The notes under the pieces are model-generated. The model was not told where the DNA came from. It was given only the letters and a program-made list of their open reading frames with translations, and made no database searches. From NCBI GenBank assembly GCA_016708435.1, contig JADJFV010000004.1, positions 248,001 to 312,000 on the forward strand: DNA of 64,000 nt, read 5' to 3'. Made by a program: the position numbers and the translations under genes. This document shows, one piece after another, positions 9,422 to 18,901 of the stretch. This stretch comes from Leptospiraceae bacterium (lineage in GTDB: Bacteria; Spirochaetota; Leptospiria; Leptospirales; Leptospiraceae). Within the stretch, counting starts at the first letter, position 1. Each line of letters opens with the position of its first letter.

Positions 9422-10207
9422 ATGGCGAAAGATATGTTACTCGTTATAGATGTTGGAAATACAAACACAGTGTTCGGAGTATTTTACAACGGGGAAGAAG
9501 AGCCTAAGTTTCACAAAAGAACTGTTACACGAAGAGACCGAACCTCAGATGAGTTGGGTGTATTTCTAAAAGGCTTTTTCAAAGAGGAAAACATTGACTC
9601 AAGTAATATTAGTCATGCCATCTACTCAAGTGTTGTTCCGGGATTCAATCCTATCGTTTCTAGAATGCTAGAAGATTGGTTTAAGGTTGATCCTATTAAT
9701 GTAACGGTTAATACGAAGTTGCCTTTTACGATTACTTATCCCCGTCCCTTCGAGATTGGCGCAGATAGATTAGTAAATACTGCCGCTGTTGTTAAACTTT
9801 ATGGCGGAAGAAAAATCATCATCGATATGGGAACTGCAACTACCTTCTGCGTTCTGAATGAAAAGAATGAATATGTAGGAGGGCTCATTGCTCCGGGACT
9901 CAAGATTGCAATGGACTCTCTGATTCGTAATACTGCGCAACTACCGCCTATCGTATTTCAAACTCCCAAAAAAGTTCTGGGCGACTCTACCATTGAATCC
10001 TTACAATCTGGATTTTATTACGGATGGGTTGGACTACTCGAAGGAATCATCAAAGAAATTAAGTATGAATATGGCGAAGACTACAAAGTGATCGGCACTG
10101 GTGGGCTAATCACAACTATCCACAACTCACGAAAAGGTTTACTCGATACAGTGGATCCGCTTCTTACACTTAAAGGCTTGAAGATTTTGTTTGAAATGAA
10201 TCGGTAA
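9422..10207 (+). CDS. coaX: Type III pantothenate kinase
   Basis: 261-residue CoaX-type pantothenate kinase, the first step of coenzyme A synthesis (pantothenate to 4'-phosphopantothenate). The N-terminal phosphate-binding motif DVGNTNTVFGVF (about residues 10-21), the GADRLVN motif and DMGTATTFCVL are typical of the ASKHA fold of this family. Length matches the family (255-265). The ATG lies three bases after birA's stop, so birA and coaX form an operon. The stop abuts the stop of the convergent transglutaminase gene with no spacer, so no separate terminator fits between them. Confidence 0.95.
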   Translation: MAKDMLLVIDVGNTNTVFGVFYNGEEEPKFHKRTVTRRDRTSDELGVFLKGFFKEENIDSSNISHAIYSSVVPGFNPIVSRMLEDWFKVDPINVTVNTKLPFTITYPRPFEIGADRLVNTAAVVKLYGGRKIIIDMGTATTFCVLNEKNEYVGGLIAPGLKIAMDSLIRNTAQLPPIVFQTPKKVLGDSTIESLQSGFYYGWVGLLEGIIKEIKYEYGEDYKVIGTGGLITTIHNSRKGLLDTVDPLLTLKGLKILFEMNR

Positions 10208-11119
10208 TTAAGAAGGCTTCTGCAAAGTAGCCTGCATCGTAGTTTCTTTATTTTCAGCACGACGCATTTTAACATCTACTTCTAGAGACTGCCTTCCTGA
10301 TCCTTTGAACGTTCCGCGAACCGGCGAAACATCATGAAAGTCACGACCGATAGCTACACGCATATGCTTTTCTGAGGATATCATGTTGTTAGTCGGATCT
10401 ACACCAAACCAAGAGAACTCAGGAATATATACGTCCAGCCAAGCATGGCTTTGCTCTGCTCCAACCATCTCTGGCATTTTAGAATTTGGGTCATAGCTTT
10501 CGATATAACCACTAACGTATCGTGCCGCAACACCAACACTGCGAAGTGCGGCAATCATTGTATGAGCAAAGTCCTGGCAAACACCCATTCGCTTCTGAAT
10601 GACTTCATCAATTGGGGTATTGATATTAGTCGAGCCTGTTTTATATTTAAAATGCTTTGTGAATACTTCATTTAAATCCATAATTGCTTCTGCAAGTCTT
10701 CTATCTGGATCTAAAATCTTACGTGCAAAGTTTCTTACTTCTTGGGTGATAGGAACAAACGATGAAGTGTTAATGAAATCATAAAACTCTAATTGGTATC
10801 TATCAAACCAATCGCGTGCATCTTTTATTTTCATTAAAGAATTTAATGGTTCATGAGAAGGGGCAAACAGTGTAACGTCGCTCTTGGCAACAATTTCAAG
10901 ATAACTATGGCGAAATGGAACGGAGAACTCGTGAACTAGATTTCCAAAATAATCTCTATGCGAATAAGTCGGAACATCTGGGTTCAATTCTAGCCAATGA
11001 GCATTTACGCTCTGACATAGAGTTTCAAGTGGAGAAATTTTAATCTGCGAATAAGACTCCGAAGCCTCATAATCGTAGGAATATTTTGTTGTGTGAATGA
11101 TTGTGTATCTCTGGGTCAT
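10208..11119 (-). CDS. Transglutaminase-like cysteine protease family protein
   Basis: 303-residue protein with a bacterial transglutaminase-like N-terminal beta domain and a transglutaminase core. The triad is visible: Cys181 in GVCQDFAH, His in SHAWLDVY and Asp in VDPTNN. It has no signal peptide, so it is cytoplasmic. Members usually sit beside alpha-E and circularly permuted ATP-grasp proteins, and here the ATP-grasp/alpha-E gene overlaps it by 4 nt. Comparative work has proposed that such clusters make and trim or cross-link small peptides, with the transglutaminase as peptidase or amidase, but to my knowledge no product is established. The fold is certain; the reaction is unknown. Confidence 0.88.
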   Translation of the reverse strand: MTQRYTIIHTTKYSYDYEASESYSQIKISPLETLCQSVNAHWLELNPDVPTYSHRDYFGNLVHEFSVPFRHSYLEIVAKSDVTLFAPSHEPLNSLMKIKDARDWFDRYQLEFYDFINTSSFVPITQEVRNFARKILDPDRRLAEAIMDLNEVFTKHFKYKTGSTNINTPIDEVIQKRMGVCQDFAHTMIAALRSVGVAARYVSGYIESYDPNSKMPEMVGAEQSHAWLDVYIPEFSWFGVDPTNNMISSEKHMRVAIGRDFHDVSPVRGTFKGSGRQSLEVDVKMRRAENKETTMQATLQKPS

Positions 11120-13728
11120 TGTTTCACCGTAAATGGAGTTGGAGAAGATATATTGCTATATCTATCCATAATTTTGTTTCCCAGAAGTTCAATTCCGGCT
11201 TTTAAATGAGCTGCCCAATATCCAGGCTTCACTTCATCCTTTGCATATAAAAAATGCTCTTGCTTTTTAATTTTCTTTTCTGCTTCGTGCGTTTTACTCA
11301 GATTATCCTTTAGGTCAAATGAAAAGGCTCGACTGATTAAAATATCACAAATATATTCTGGGGTTTCTTCTTCTGGAATTGTAATAAGGGAATCATTTCC
11401 TATTGTATTTAAAATAGATTTAATTTTATCTAAAGAGTTTACAAGTGAATTATTAAATCCTTTATCCGTAATCATCATCTTGTAAGCAAGATAAGGATCA
11501 AAGATGGATTGATAGTTCCATTGGTATGCTTCATATGTATTTAGAATTTTCAAAATCACAATAATGAAAGGTTGTAGATTTGGAACTTCTGCATCACTCT
11601 GCGTTGCCTTTACTAAGAATTGTAGAGTAGATTTGATAACAGTCACAATATAACTGCAATGCTCAATGTATCTACCAAGTTGAATGAATTGTAAAATATC
11701 TTGTCTAGAAAAAGTATCTAGCGATGCACCGTAGAATGATTGCGAGTAGTGGACAACACCGACTAGCCATTCAGACAAATCATCCACGCTGATATTTTGA
11801 TTACTACTATTCTCGCTACCGGGTAGTTCAGATAAATACTCTAATAACTTTTTAAGAGAAACCCACATATCGTTGGAAAGATAATTTTGAATTTCACGCG
11901 CATTGTTCATCGCATAATTCATATTAGACCGAACGGAATATGGATTCTTGCTATCAGCAACTGCATGTTTAAAAAAGCTAACATGCCAGGGCTCTGTAGA
12001 TTTGAAAAGTTTCTTAACAGGAGAACCCGTTAGGCGCGATAGTGTCTTAATTAAAGACGTATAAGAGGGATCCTCACTACCGAGTAAAATGTCAATCTCA
12101 GATGAATAAGCAACCTGTAAAACATTGGCTGTAGTGTATCCGCGATTTATATAACGACCAAGCCAGAATAAACTTTCAGCCACACGACTCAGAATTAAAC
12201 TTTTAGAAATACGATTTGGGAAAAGAACTTCGTTTCTCTTGTGGACAACATCATTTTTCCCCATAACCCATGTATCCTTGCTTCCTCCGCCCATAGCATT
12301 GCATACCATGAGAGACGATTCTTCTCTAGAAACACGCGTAAGGGCGCAATTACTCAAATGAAAAGAATGACCTAGAAAAGAATAGAAGCGAGTTTCCACA
12401 TAACGCTCTTTGAATCCTCCATCGGGAGTAAATACTTTTCCCTTGGAAAGAGGAATTAATTCCTGTGCAACATATTCAAATGGATTCTTTAAAACTTTTT
12501 GTTTCATCTCATCGATTTGGGATTTAGTAGACTCTCGACCGATTAATATGCCGAAACCGCCAGTGCCTTGCTTTGGCTTGATAACATAGTGATCAATATG
12601 GGCAAATACATGGTTGATATATTTTTCTTCGAATAATAAAGAAGTTGTAACAGATCGTAAGATTGGCTCTTCGGAAAGATAAAAACGAATGATCTCGTCG
12701 CTAAATGGAAGCAAACACTTCGAACTCGCAACACCACTTCCAATTGCATTAGCAACTGTAACATTGCCATAACGCACACAAGAAAAAAGTCCTGGAACAC
12801 CGAGCACACTGTCTTGATAAAAACTAACTGGATCAATGTAATAATCTTGAATTCTTCTATAGATAACGTCTATTCGTGATAAGCCGTAGACGGTTTTCAT
12901 GAACACATGATTGTCTTTTACAATTAAATCTTTTGGAAGAACGAGCGGTATACCCATCTTACTCGCAAGTAGTTCATGCTCACTATAAGCTTCGTTATAA
13001 ATACCGGGAGAAAGTAAAACAACCATTGGGTTATTGTCTTGCTTGGGTGCGCATTCTTTTAAGATGCTCAGCATAACAGGCGTTGTATCCCAAATTTGTT
13101 TGATAGATGTTTTCTCAAATATATTTGGAAATTGTTGACGCAGCACTTGACGGTTCGTCATCGCATAACTAATTCCACTTGGAATTGTAACGTTATCATC
13201 TATGATTTGAAAATTACCATCTGAATTGCGAACAATATCAAAAGCCCCAATATGCAAATAAATATCATGCGGAACTTTTACTCCCTGACAGTCGCGTAAA
13301 TAATTAGGATCACCCAGGATAATTTCCTTTGGAATTCGTTTCTCTTTTAGAATTTTTCTATCTGAGTAAATATCCAAAAGAAATTTATTCAGAGCGAGTA
13401 ATCGTTGTTTAACTCCTTTCTCAACAATCGCAAACTCGGCTTCGTTGATGATATGAGGAATTAAATCGAGATACCAGGGGCGCTCTACATAATTTCCTTT
13501 TCTGCTTTCACCGAATGTAATACCTTGCTCTTTTAAAACAAATTCAATTCTTTTGTTAATAGACCGAAGACGATCTACACTTTGTGATTCAAGCATAGGA
13601 AGTATTTCTGAATATTCTGGTCGATACTTCGAGCTAGAATCTTTCGGTCTTACTTCACTGAAAGATTCCTTAGGCTTACGATTTAAAGAGAAAGAATTGG
13701 ATTGTTCTAAGTTGGTTTGTAGATTCAT
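11116..13728 (-). CDS. Circularly permuted ATP-grasp protein fused to alpha-E domain
   Basis: 870-residue fusion. Residues about 60-480 match the circularly permuted type 2 ATP-grasp family (motifs YIDPVSFYQDSVLG, IGSGVASSK, and a glycine loop in KPKQGTGGFGILIGRES). Residues about 520-850 match the all-helical alpha-E family (SRVAESLFWLGRYINRG). These are usually two adjacent genes; here they are one polypeptide. ATP-grasp enzymes of this type are predicted to form amide bonds between a carboxylate and an amine. It overlaps the transglutaminase downstream and thiD upstream by 4 nt each, so all are translated together. The substrate is unknown. Confidence 0.87.
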   Translation of the reverse strand: MNLQTNLEQSNSFSLNRKPKESFSEVRPKDSSSKYRPEYSEILPMLESQSVDRLRSINKRIEFVLKEQGITFGESRKGNYVERPWYLDLIPHIINEAEFAIVEKGVKQRLLALNKFLLDIYSDRKILKEKRIPKEIILGDPNYLRDCQGVKVPHDIYLHIGAFDIVRNSDGNFQIIDDNVTIPSGISYAMTNRQVLRQQFPNIFEKTSIKQIWDTTPVMLSILKECAPKQDNNPMVVLLSPGIYNEAYSEHELLASKMGIPLVLPKDLIVKDNHVFMKTVYGLSRIDVIYRRIQDYYIDPVSFYQDSVLGVPGLFSCVRYGNVTVANAIGSGVASSKCLLPFSDEIIRFYLSEEPILRSVTTSLLFEEKYINHVFAHIDHYVIKPKQGTGGFGILIGRESTKSQIDEMKQKVLKNPFEYVAQELIPLSKGKVFTPDGGFKERYVETRFYSFLGHSFHLSNCALTRVSREESSLMVCNAMGGGSKDTWVMGKNDVVHKRNEVLFPNRISKSLILSRVAESLFWLGRYINRGYTTANVLQVAYSSEIDILLGSEDPSYTSLIKTLSRLTGSPVKKLFKSTEPWHVSFFKHAVADSKNPYSVRSNMNYAMNNAREIQNYLSNDMWVSLKKLLEYLSELPGSENSSNQNISVDDLSEWLVGVVHYSQSFYGASLDTFSRQDILQFIQLGRYIEHCSYIVTVIKSTLQFLVKATQSDAEVPNLQPFIIVILKILNTYEAYQWNYQSIFDPYLAYKMMITDKGFNNSLVNSLDKIKSILNTIGNDSLITIPEEETPEYICDILISRAFSFDLKDNLSKTHEAEKKIKKQEHFLYAKDEVKPGYWAAHLKAGIELLGNKIMDRYSNISSPTPFTVKQ

Positions 13729-14519
13729 TTGATTGTAATTGGATTATGATTGAGTGTATTTGTTCTACCTAAAGTATAAGACTGAGAAATTGCTTCAAAA
13801 ATATAATACTTAGCAAGACTAATTGATTCAACTAAACTCATGCCCTTCGCCAAATTAGAAGTAATCGCCGCAGAATAAGTGCAACCTGTTCCATGAGGAT
13901 TAAATTCTTTTACAAACTTAGAGCTGAGTGGATACATAGTCTTTCCATTAAAAAAGAAATCTACCGCATACTCGGAATTACCCAGATGTCCTCCTTTTAA
14001 AAGAACGGGAACACCATAAGAGTCAAAAAGTTTTCTTGTACCACTTTCCATTTCTTTCTCAGAAGAAATTTTCTCATTAATTAAAATTCCTCCTTCGTCA
14101 AGATTAGGAGTAAACAACGATGCAATAGGTATAAGGTTTTTTTTCATTGATTCAATTGCATCGTCTTTCAAAAGTTTAGCACCACTAGTCGCAACCATGA
14201 CAGGATCAACAACGATTTTGTAATCGTTGCCTTTAAAAAAACTAGCAACAGTATCAATGATTTCTTTAGAGAAAAGCATTCCAGTCTTAACTGCGGCTAC
14301 TGGAAAGTAACCGGTAACTGCTTTAAGTTGTTTTTCTACCATATCAGTGGATATTTCTTGTATGCCACTAACTCCACCGGGATTTTGTGCTGTTATACAG
14401 GTGAGAACTGAGGTTCCGAAAACAGAATGGGTCAGAAAAGTTTTTAAGTCTGCTTGTATTCCAGCGCCTCCACCAGAATCAGAGCCTGCGATTGTTAATG
14501 CAATAGGGTAATCATTCAT
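13725..14519 (-). CDS. thiD: Hydroxymethylpyrimidine/phosphomethylpyrimidine kinase
   Basis: 264-residue ThiD that phosphorylates HMP and HMP-P in thiamine synthesis. The ribokinase-fold signatures are GSDSGGGAGIQADLKTF near the N-terminus, DPVMVATSGAKLL in the middle and HGTGCTYSAAI near residue 210. Length is standard. It overlaps the ATP-grasp gene downstream and the alkyltransferase-like gene upstream by 4 nt each. No TPP riboswitch is visible upstream, and none would be expected inside this overlap chain. Confidence 0.94.
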   Translation of the reverse strand: MNDYPIALTIAGSDSGGGAGIQADLKTFLTHSVFGTSVLTCITAQNPGGVSGIQEISTDMVEKQLKAVTGYFPVAAVKTGMLFSKEIIDTVASFFKGNDYKIVVDPVMVATSGAKLLKDDAIESMKKNLIPIASLFTPNLDEGGILINEKISSEKEMESGTRKLFDSYGVPVLLKGGHLGNSEYAVDFFFNGKTMYPLSSKFVKEFNPHGTGCTYSAAITSNLAKGMSLVESISLAKYYIFEAISQSYTLGRTNTLNHNPITIK

Positions 14520-14863
14520 TTTTTTTGCAACCAGCCATAACGGGATAAGTCAATTTGTGCTACAACATTAAACACAATCCCTTCTTGTTCAAGCAGTTTT
14601 CTTTGTAAGTTTGCACGAATTGTGTCCCCTTTAAAAGAAATTTCACCTTTTGCATTGATGACTCTCTGCCAGGGAACTGCCTGAAGATCGTCCTTTTTCA
14701 AAGCATTCAAGGCATAGCCGACCGCTCTTGCTGCCCTAGGTGAGCCTAAAATATTTGCAATCTGTCCATAGGTTACAACTTTGCCTTTAGGAATTTTTTT
14801 CACTGCTTCATAAACCTTTGCATAAAAGGATTCTTTAAGTGGAGCAGAAATTTTCTTTTTCAC
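14516..14863 (-). CDS. Alkyltransferase-like protein (ATL, MGMT family without active Cys)
   Basis: About 115 residues from a GTG at 14863. The frame continues upstream to 15070, but that extension runs through palindromic intergenic DNA and is not protein-like. It has the DNA-binding fold of O6-alkylguanine transferases (FYAKVYEAVKKIPKGKVVTYGQIA). The active-site motif PCHRV is replaced by PWQRV, with Trp in place of the acceptor Cys. Such ATL proteins cannot repair alkylguanine themselves; in known cases they bind the lesion and recruit nucleotide excision repair. It overlaps thiD by 4 nt. The identification is secure; the start is inferred from family length (about 110). Confidence 0.85.
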   Translation of the reverse strand: MKKKISAPLKESFYAKVYEAVKKIPKGKVVTYGQIANILGSPRAARAVGYALNALKKDDLQAVPWQRVINAKGEISFKGDTIRANLQRKLLEQEGIVFNVVAQIDLSRYGWLQKK

Positions 14864-15242
14864 AAGAATAGTTATGCAATTTGCAAACCAATTGTCATTA
14901 AAAAAAATTTTCTGGGCGTTGCGGCGAAAGCAATCGTCGTAGGGAACGGTTTGAAACCGTTCCCTACATAGCACAATCGCCGCCGCGCTCTCACTCTGGT
15001 CAATTATTTGCAAGCGATAAGCACCAAATAACGAACACAGTAAAAACGTAAAATTTATCGAACCAAGCAAATAATTGACCCCGTTCGATCGCTAACGCTA
15101 CAGGTCGGAAAATTCTTTACTTCTTCAAAACTAAAACAAGTTCTTTTGAGAATTGTTTAATGTCCGGCTCATCGATATTAGCCGTTCGAGTGCCTCCGTT
15201 TGGTCAATGAAAGGTGATTATTCAAATTGGTTGCAATAACCC
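14864..15242. repeat. Intergenic palindromes (perfect 29-nt hairpin and 14-bp inverted repeat)
   Basis: 379 bases with no convincing gene. At 14939-14967 there is a perfect palindrome with 14-nt arms (gtagggaacggttt) around one base, flanked by complementary gcggcg and cgccgc. A second perfect inverted repeat, ggtcaattatttgc (14998-15011) with gcaaataattgacc (15067-15080), lies next to it. This looks like a REP- or MITE-like palindromic element. The long open frame across it is probably chance. Confidence 0.6.
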
Positions 15243-15905
15243 CTAATTACTTTCCGAAACTATAATATCCATTTGTTGTAGTGTTGATGGAGTTGAAACA
15301 AAGCCTAGTGTTAACATTGCAATTAGGAAAGATTCAGGAAATATTTCCAGTTTGTCCTTTAGTTTAATTTTTATTTCAGTTACTTTTTTTGTTTTGATTA
15401 TAATTGGATCACATCTAAATTCCAGGCGCCAAAAATCAATCTTCTTAGAGCAGTTTCCCATAGAGTCAATTTGGATTTCTTTCGAATCATTTGCCGTAAA
15501 GTAAGCGTTAGCTTTTTTTTCTATTCGCCATGATGGAACTTCAATTTTCAAATAAATAGTATAGAATCCATCAGAAAGCAAAGCAGATACAGTCTTATTC
15601 GCGACCAACCTTCCGAAAGACACGTTTTGAATTTCCCAACAATCATTGAATTCAACAAATGTCTTTGAAATGCAAAGATTAACATTTATTTCCTCTTTGT
15701 TTGGTAACTCGGTATTATCCAACACCAAAGATAAAGTTCCTTGTGATTTTACATCTACCTTTAATGAATCAATATTTGGAGGATTTATTTTTAAATATTT
15801 CGGTTCTATTGTTTTGCATTGTGAATAAATAAAAGAAAATATTAGAATAATAATTATGATTTGTTTATTGCTTTGATTTAACTTTGAAGCCCATTTAAAA
15901 TTCAT
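15243..15905 (-). CDS. Putative lipoprotein, 220 aa
   Basis: I do not recognise the family. Residues about 15-29 form a hydrophobic signal (IIIIILIFSFIYSQC) ending in a cysteine that fits a loose spirochaetal lipobox (YSQC). The mature part is rich in beta-strand-like segments and ends with a hydrophobic stretch (FLIAMLTLGF, near residue 195) that could be a C-terminal membrane or barrel segment. It stands on its own, upstream of nothing obviously related. An exported, lipid-anchored protein is the best guess. Confidence 0.55.
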   Translation of the reverse strand: MNFKWASKLNQSNKQIIIIILIFSFIYSQCKTIEPKYLKINPPNIDSLKVDVKSQGTLSLVLDNTELPNKEEINVNLCISKTFVEFNDCWEIQNVSFGRLVANKTVSALLSDGFYTIYLKIEVPSWRIEKKANAYFTANDSKEIQIDSMGNCSKKIDFWRLEFRCDPIIIKTKKVTEIKIKLKDKLEIFPESFLIAMLTLGFVSTPSTLQQMDIIVSESN

Positions 15906-15930
15906 AATTCAACATTCATAATTTTAGAAA

Positions 15931-17940
15931 CTACTTCACGCGAATGAGCACATCTTCTTGTCTCACTAAATCACCTGGCTTGCAGCAAATCTCAGTTATC
16001 TCACAGTCTTTGTGGGATTTGATTGCGTTTTCCATTTTCATGGCTTCTACGATAGCGAGAGTGTCGCCTGCTTTGACTAAGTCTTTTTCTTTTACAAAAA
16101 TCTGGATGACCTTTCCGGGCATTGGGCTTGTGAAAGAGTTAGAGTTATTAACCGCACTCGAAGAAGCCTGTTGTTCTGTTTTAAAGACAAAAGATTCGCC
16201 TTTGTAGTGGATAAATGTTCTTAGCCCATACTGGAAAAATAAAATAGCATCGTTAGTAGAGGTTACAAAGCGATTCCCATTCATGCTTTTAGGAATTAGG
16301 ATTTCTTTTTCGGTTGAATTTGTCTTGTTAGAAATAGTAGTTCGTATTCTAAAATGATTTTCTTCTTCTAAATAGGAAAGAATGCTAACATCATACAAAC
16401 TATTTTTATACTTTAACTTCGCATTCGCATTTAACAAATCTTTTGAAACTTCTATTGTGACGCGTTTAGCTGGACTGAGTTTATTGTCCCAGAATTGAAA
16501 ACCGGATAGTTTTTCATGGACAGATTCGGATTTGAAAAGTAGGTTATTGATTGCAAGCGCATAACTAGCTATTTCGTCTGTGAAAGAATTCTCGATCTTT
16601 TGGTCTTTGAGATATTTATCAATGAAGCCAGTATTTAAATTTCCGTTTCGGAATTCTTCATGGGAAAGAATTGTTTTAAGATAGGAAATATTTGTCGTTA
16701 TTCCAAATAAAACAAATCTATCCAACGCAGAAATTAGATTATCAATGCAGGTCTTTCTATCATTTGCGGTTACTATCAATTTGGCGATCATTGGATCATA
16801 GTAAATTGTAACTTCAGAGCCTTGCTCTATTCCAGAATCAAGTCGAACTCCCTCGCCAGTAGGATTTTCTAAGAATAAAATTCTACCAGTAGACGGCAGG
16901 AAATTATTCTCCGGGTCTTCCGCATAAATTCTTACTTCGATGGAATGTTTGCCTAAAAGTTTAGGCTCAATATTTATGGATTCGCCTTCTGCAATTTTTA
17001 TTTGCAATTCGACAAGATCAATTCCTGTTACCATCTCTGTAACAGGGTGCTCTACTTGAAGACGGGTATTCATCTCCATAAAATAGAATTCACCTTTGTC
17101 ACTGACTATAAATTCTACAGTGCCTGCGCCTACATAAGAGATGGATTTTACAACTTGAACAGCCACTTCGCCCATTTTCTTGCGTAGCGCATTATCAAGA
17201 TTAAACGCTGGAGCTTCTTCAATAATCTTTTGGTGTCTTCTCTGAATGGAACAATCTCTTTCAAATATATGAACGGCATTGCCTTGTTTGTCTCCGAATA
17301 CTTGAAATTCAATATGTCTCGGATTAGTTACAAATTTTTCAAGAAATACAGTATCATTTGCAAAGAAATTCTTTGCTTCTCTTTTGGCAGAGTGAAGACT
17401 TTCTGTGAAATCTTCTTCTCTGTCAACACGACGCATTCCTTTTCCGCCACCGCCCGCGCTAGCTTTTACCATTACTGGAAATCCAATCTTCTTTGCTTCG
17501 GCTAATAACCGTTCGTCGCTCTGATCATCTTCATCGTAACCGGGCACAACGGGAATTCCTGCTTTTAGCATCGCCATTCTAGATTGAATTTTATCTCCCA
17601 TTAGCTCAATGGACTCAACTGCTGGACCAATAAAAGTGACTCCTGCTTCTTTTAATGCCTTAGCGAAACCTGGATGTTCTGATAAAAATCCATATCCAGG
17701 ATGAACCGCATCAGCATTTGATTTTTTGCATATCTCTACTATCTTGGGAATATTCAGGTAAGACTCATTAGCCGGTGCTTGACCTATAAGATAGGCTTCA
17801 TCAGCTAATTTGACAAAGGCACTATCTGTATCTGCTTCTGAGTAAACGCATATTGAATGAATATTTAGCTTTTTACAAGTTCGAATGATTCGAATTGCAA
17901 TCTCGCCACGGTTAGCAATGAGTAACCGCTTGATCTTCAT
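15931..17940 (-). CDS. Biotin-dependent acyl-CoA carboxylase, alpha subunit (biotin carboxylase + biotin carrier)
   Basis: 669 residues. Residues 1-450 form a biotin carboxylase: ATP-grasp glycine loop SAGGGGKGMR, RDCSIQRRHQKIIEEAPA and the active-site region MEMNTRLQVEHPVTE. A linker of about 130 residues resembling the subunit-interaction domain follows, then a C-terminal biotinyl domain with EAMKMEN (biotin on the Lys, about residue 641). This layout is that of propionyl-, methylcrotonyl- or geranyl-CoA carboxylase alpha subunits rather than free-standing AccC. The beta (carboxyltransferase) subunit is not in the window, so the substrate cannot be assigned. It overlaps the upstream acyltransferase gene by 4 nt. 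The ligase BirA is encoded at 8684-9418. Confidence 0.92.
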   Translation of the reverse strand: MKIKRLLIANRGEIAIRIIRTCKKLNIHSICVYSEADTDSAFVKLADEAYLIGQAPANESYLNIPKIVEICKKSNADAVHPGYGFLSEHPGFAKALKEAGVTFIGPAVESIELMGDKIQSRMAMLKAGIPVVPGYDEDDQSDERLLAEAKKIGFPVMVKASAGGGGKGMRRVDREEDFTESLHSAKREAKNFFANDTVFLEKFVTNPRHIEFQVFGDKQGNAVHIFERDCSIQRRHQKIIEEAPAFNLDNALRKKMGEVAVQVVKSISYVGAGTVEFIVSDKGEFYFMEMNTRLQVEHPVTEMVTGIDLVELQIKIAEGESINIEPKLLGKHSIEVRIYAEDPENNFLPSTGRILFLENPTGEGVRLDSGIEQGSEVTIYYDPMIAKLIVTANDRKTCIDNLISALDRFVLFGITTNISYLKTILSHEEFRNGNLNTGFIDKYLKDQKIENSFTDEIASYALAINNLLFKSESVHEKLSGFQFWDNKLSPAKRVTIEVSKDLLNANAKLKYKNSLYDVSILSYLEEENHFRIRTTISNKTNSTEKEILIPKSMNGNRFVTSTNDAILFFQYGLRTFIHYKGESFVFKTEQQASSSAVNNSNSFTSPMPGKVIQIFVKEKDLVKAGDTLAIVEAMKMENAIKSHKDCEITEICCKPGDLVRQEDVLIRVK

Positions 17941-18761
17941 GCATTTTTACTGAGTGAAGCATTCACTGAGTTATTTGGGCTTGCGGAATTCTTTGTGACG
18001 AATTCATCTAAAGCTTTTTTTTCATCTGTCATCAATTTAAATACATGATCTTTCATTTCTTCCCATGTCTTAAATTGATTTGGATCAACGGTGCCTGCTA
18101 ATTTATAGCCAATAACATTTCCCTTTTGCTGAGTTTGAAATTTTGTAATTCCTGATTTCAAAACAACTACCGCGGGAATTTTATGTTCAAACGCAACTTT
18201 GATCATTCCTTTTTTAAGAGGTTTAATTTCTTCATTATAAGAATTATGGCCTTCTGGATAAACAATGTAGCTATACATTTTCAAACCACTCACTAAATTA
18301 TGCACTGATTTTGAAATAGTTCTAGCGTGCGTTGTGTCAAATACCTCGGAGCCCATTGCCTTCATCCACCAATAGGCGAAGTAGCTACTCTTGATTTGCT
18401 GGTTAGCAAGATAAGGTTTTTTAATTACAAAGCAATCAAATGGAAAATCCAATTCGTTCACATGATTCACAAAAATCATATGATTTTTTTCTGGAATTTT
18501 AATTTCATTTGCTAAAAGTAAATTGGTTTGAGTGACCTTAATCATCTTGTCGCCCCAATGCCACGAGCCATCTAAAAAAGCATAAGCTTTCTTTTCTTTG
18601 TTGATAAAAGAATAGAATACTCCTTTTAGTAGAATCCATTTTGCTCTTGTGAAGATTACGATAAGAGCTTCCATGTAGGTTCTAACGATTAGCCAGTGAT
18701 AATCTTGCGATTGATCACCTAGATTTTGTTTTAGATATTTGTAAGGATTTAAAGTTGCCAT
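17937..18761 (-). CDS. PlsC-like 1-acyl-glycerol-phosphate acyltransferase
   Basis: 274-residue member of the lysophospholipid acyltransferase family. It has the HX4D motif in NHVNELDFPFD (about residues 98-108) and the glycerophosphate motif YPEGHNSYNEE. The family transfers acyl chains to lysophosphatidate or related acceptors at the inner membrane. It lacks a strong N-terminal transmembrane helix, and the first 60 residues are amphipathic. It is co-translated with the carboxylase alpha subunit (4-nt overlap), suggesting a lipid-related operon. A second, more tafazzin-like family member is at 54386-55157. Confidence 0.82.
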   Translation of the reverse strand: MATLNPYKYLKQNLGDQSQDYHWLIVRTYMEALIVIFTRAKWILLKGVFYSFINKEKKAYAFLDGSWHWGDKMIKVTQTNLLLANEIKIPEKNHMIFVNHVNELDFPFDCFVIKKPYLANQQIKSSYFAYWWMKAMGSEVFDTTHARTISKSVHNLVSGLKMYSYIVYPEGHNSYNEEIKPLKKGMIKVAFEHKIPAVVVLKSGITKFQTQQKGNVIGYKLAGTVDPNQFKTWEEMKDHVFKLMTDEKKALDEFVTKNSASPNNSVNASLSKNA

Positions 18762-18901
18762 AAGAATTGTAGAGACAGGTTTTAAACCTGTCTTCTTTTA
18801 TGTTTTCCTTCGAAAAAAGTCAATGCCACTTCCTTGAGGTCGCGGCATAATGCTCAAGAACGAAAATGTCTGGACATTGAGCGAAATTGAAATGTCGTTT
18901 A
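18762..18901. repeat. Short palindrome upstream of the acyltransferase
   Basis: Contains gacaggttttaaacctgtc (18775-18793), a near-perfect palindrome just upstream of the acyltransferase start on the minus strand. It is of the same general style as the hairpin at 14939 but different in sequence. It could act as a terminator of the gene upstream (18902-20113) or be a small dispersed repeat. Confidence 0.35.

Noticed and set aside
14864..15070. N-terminal extension of the alkyltransferase-like gene
   Set aside because: It is encoded by palindromic intergenic DNA and has no similarity to the family; family length fits a start at 14863.
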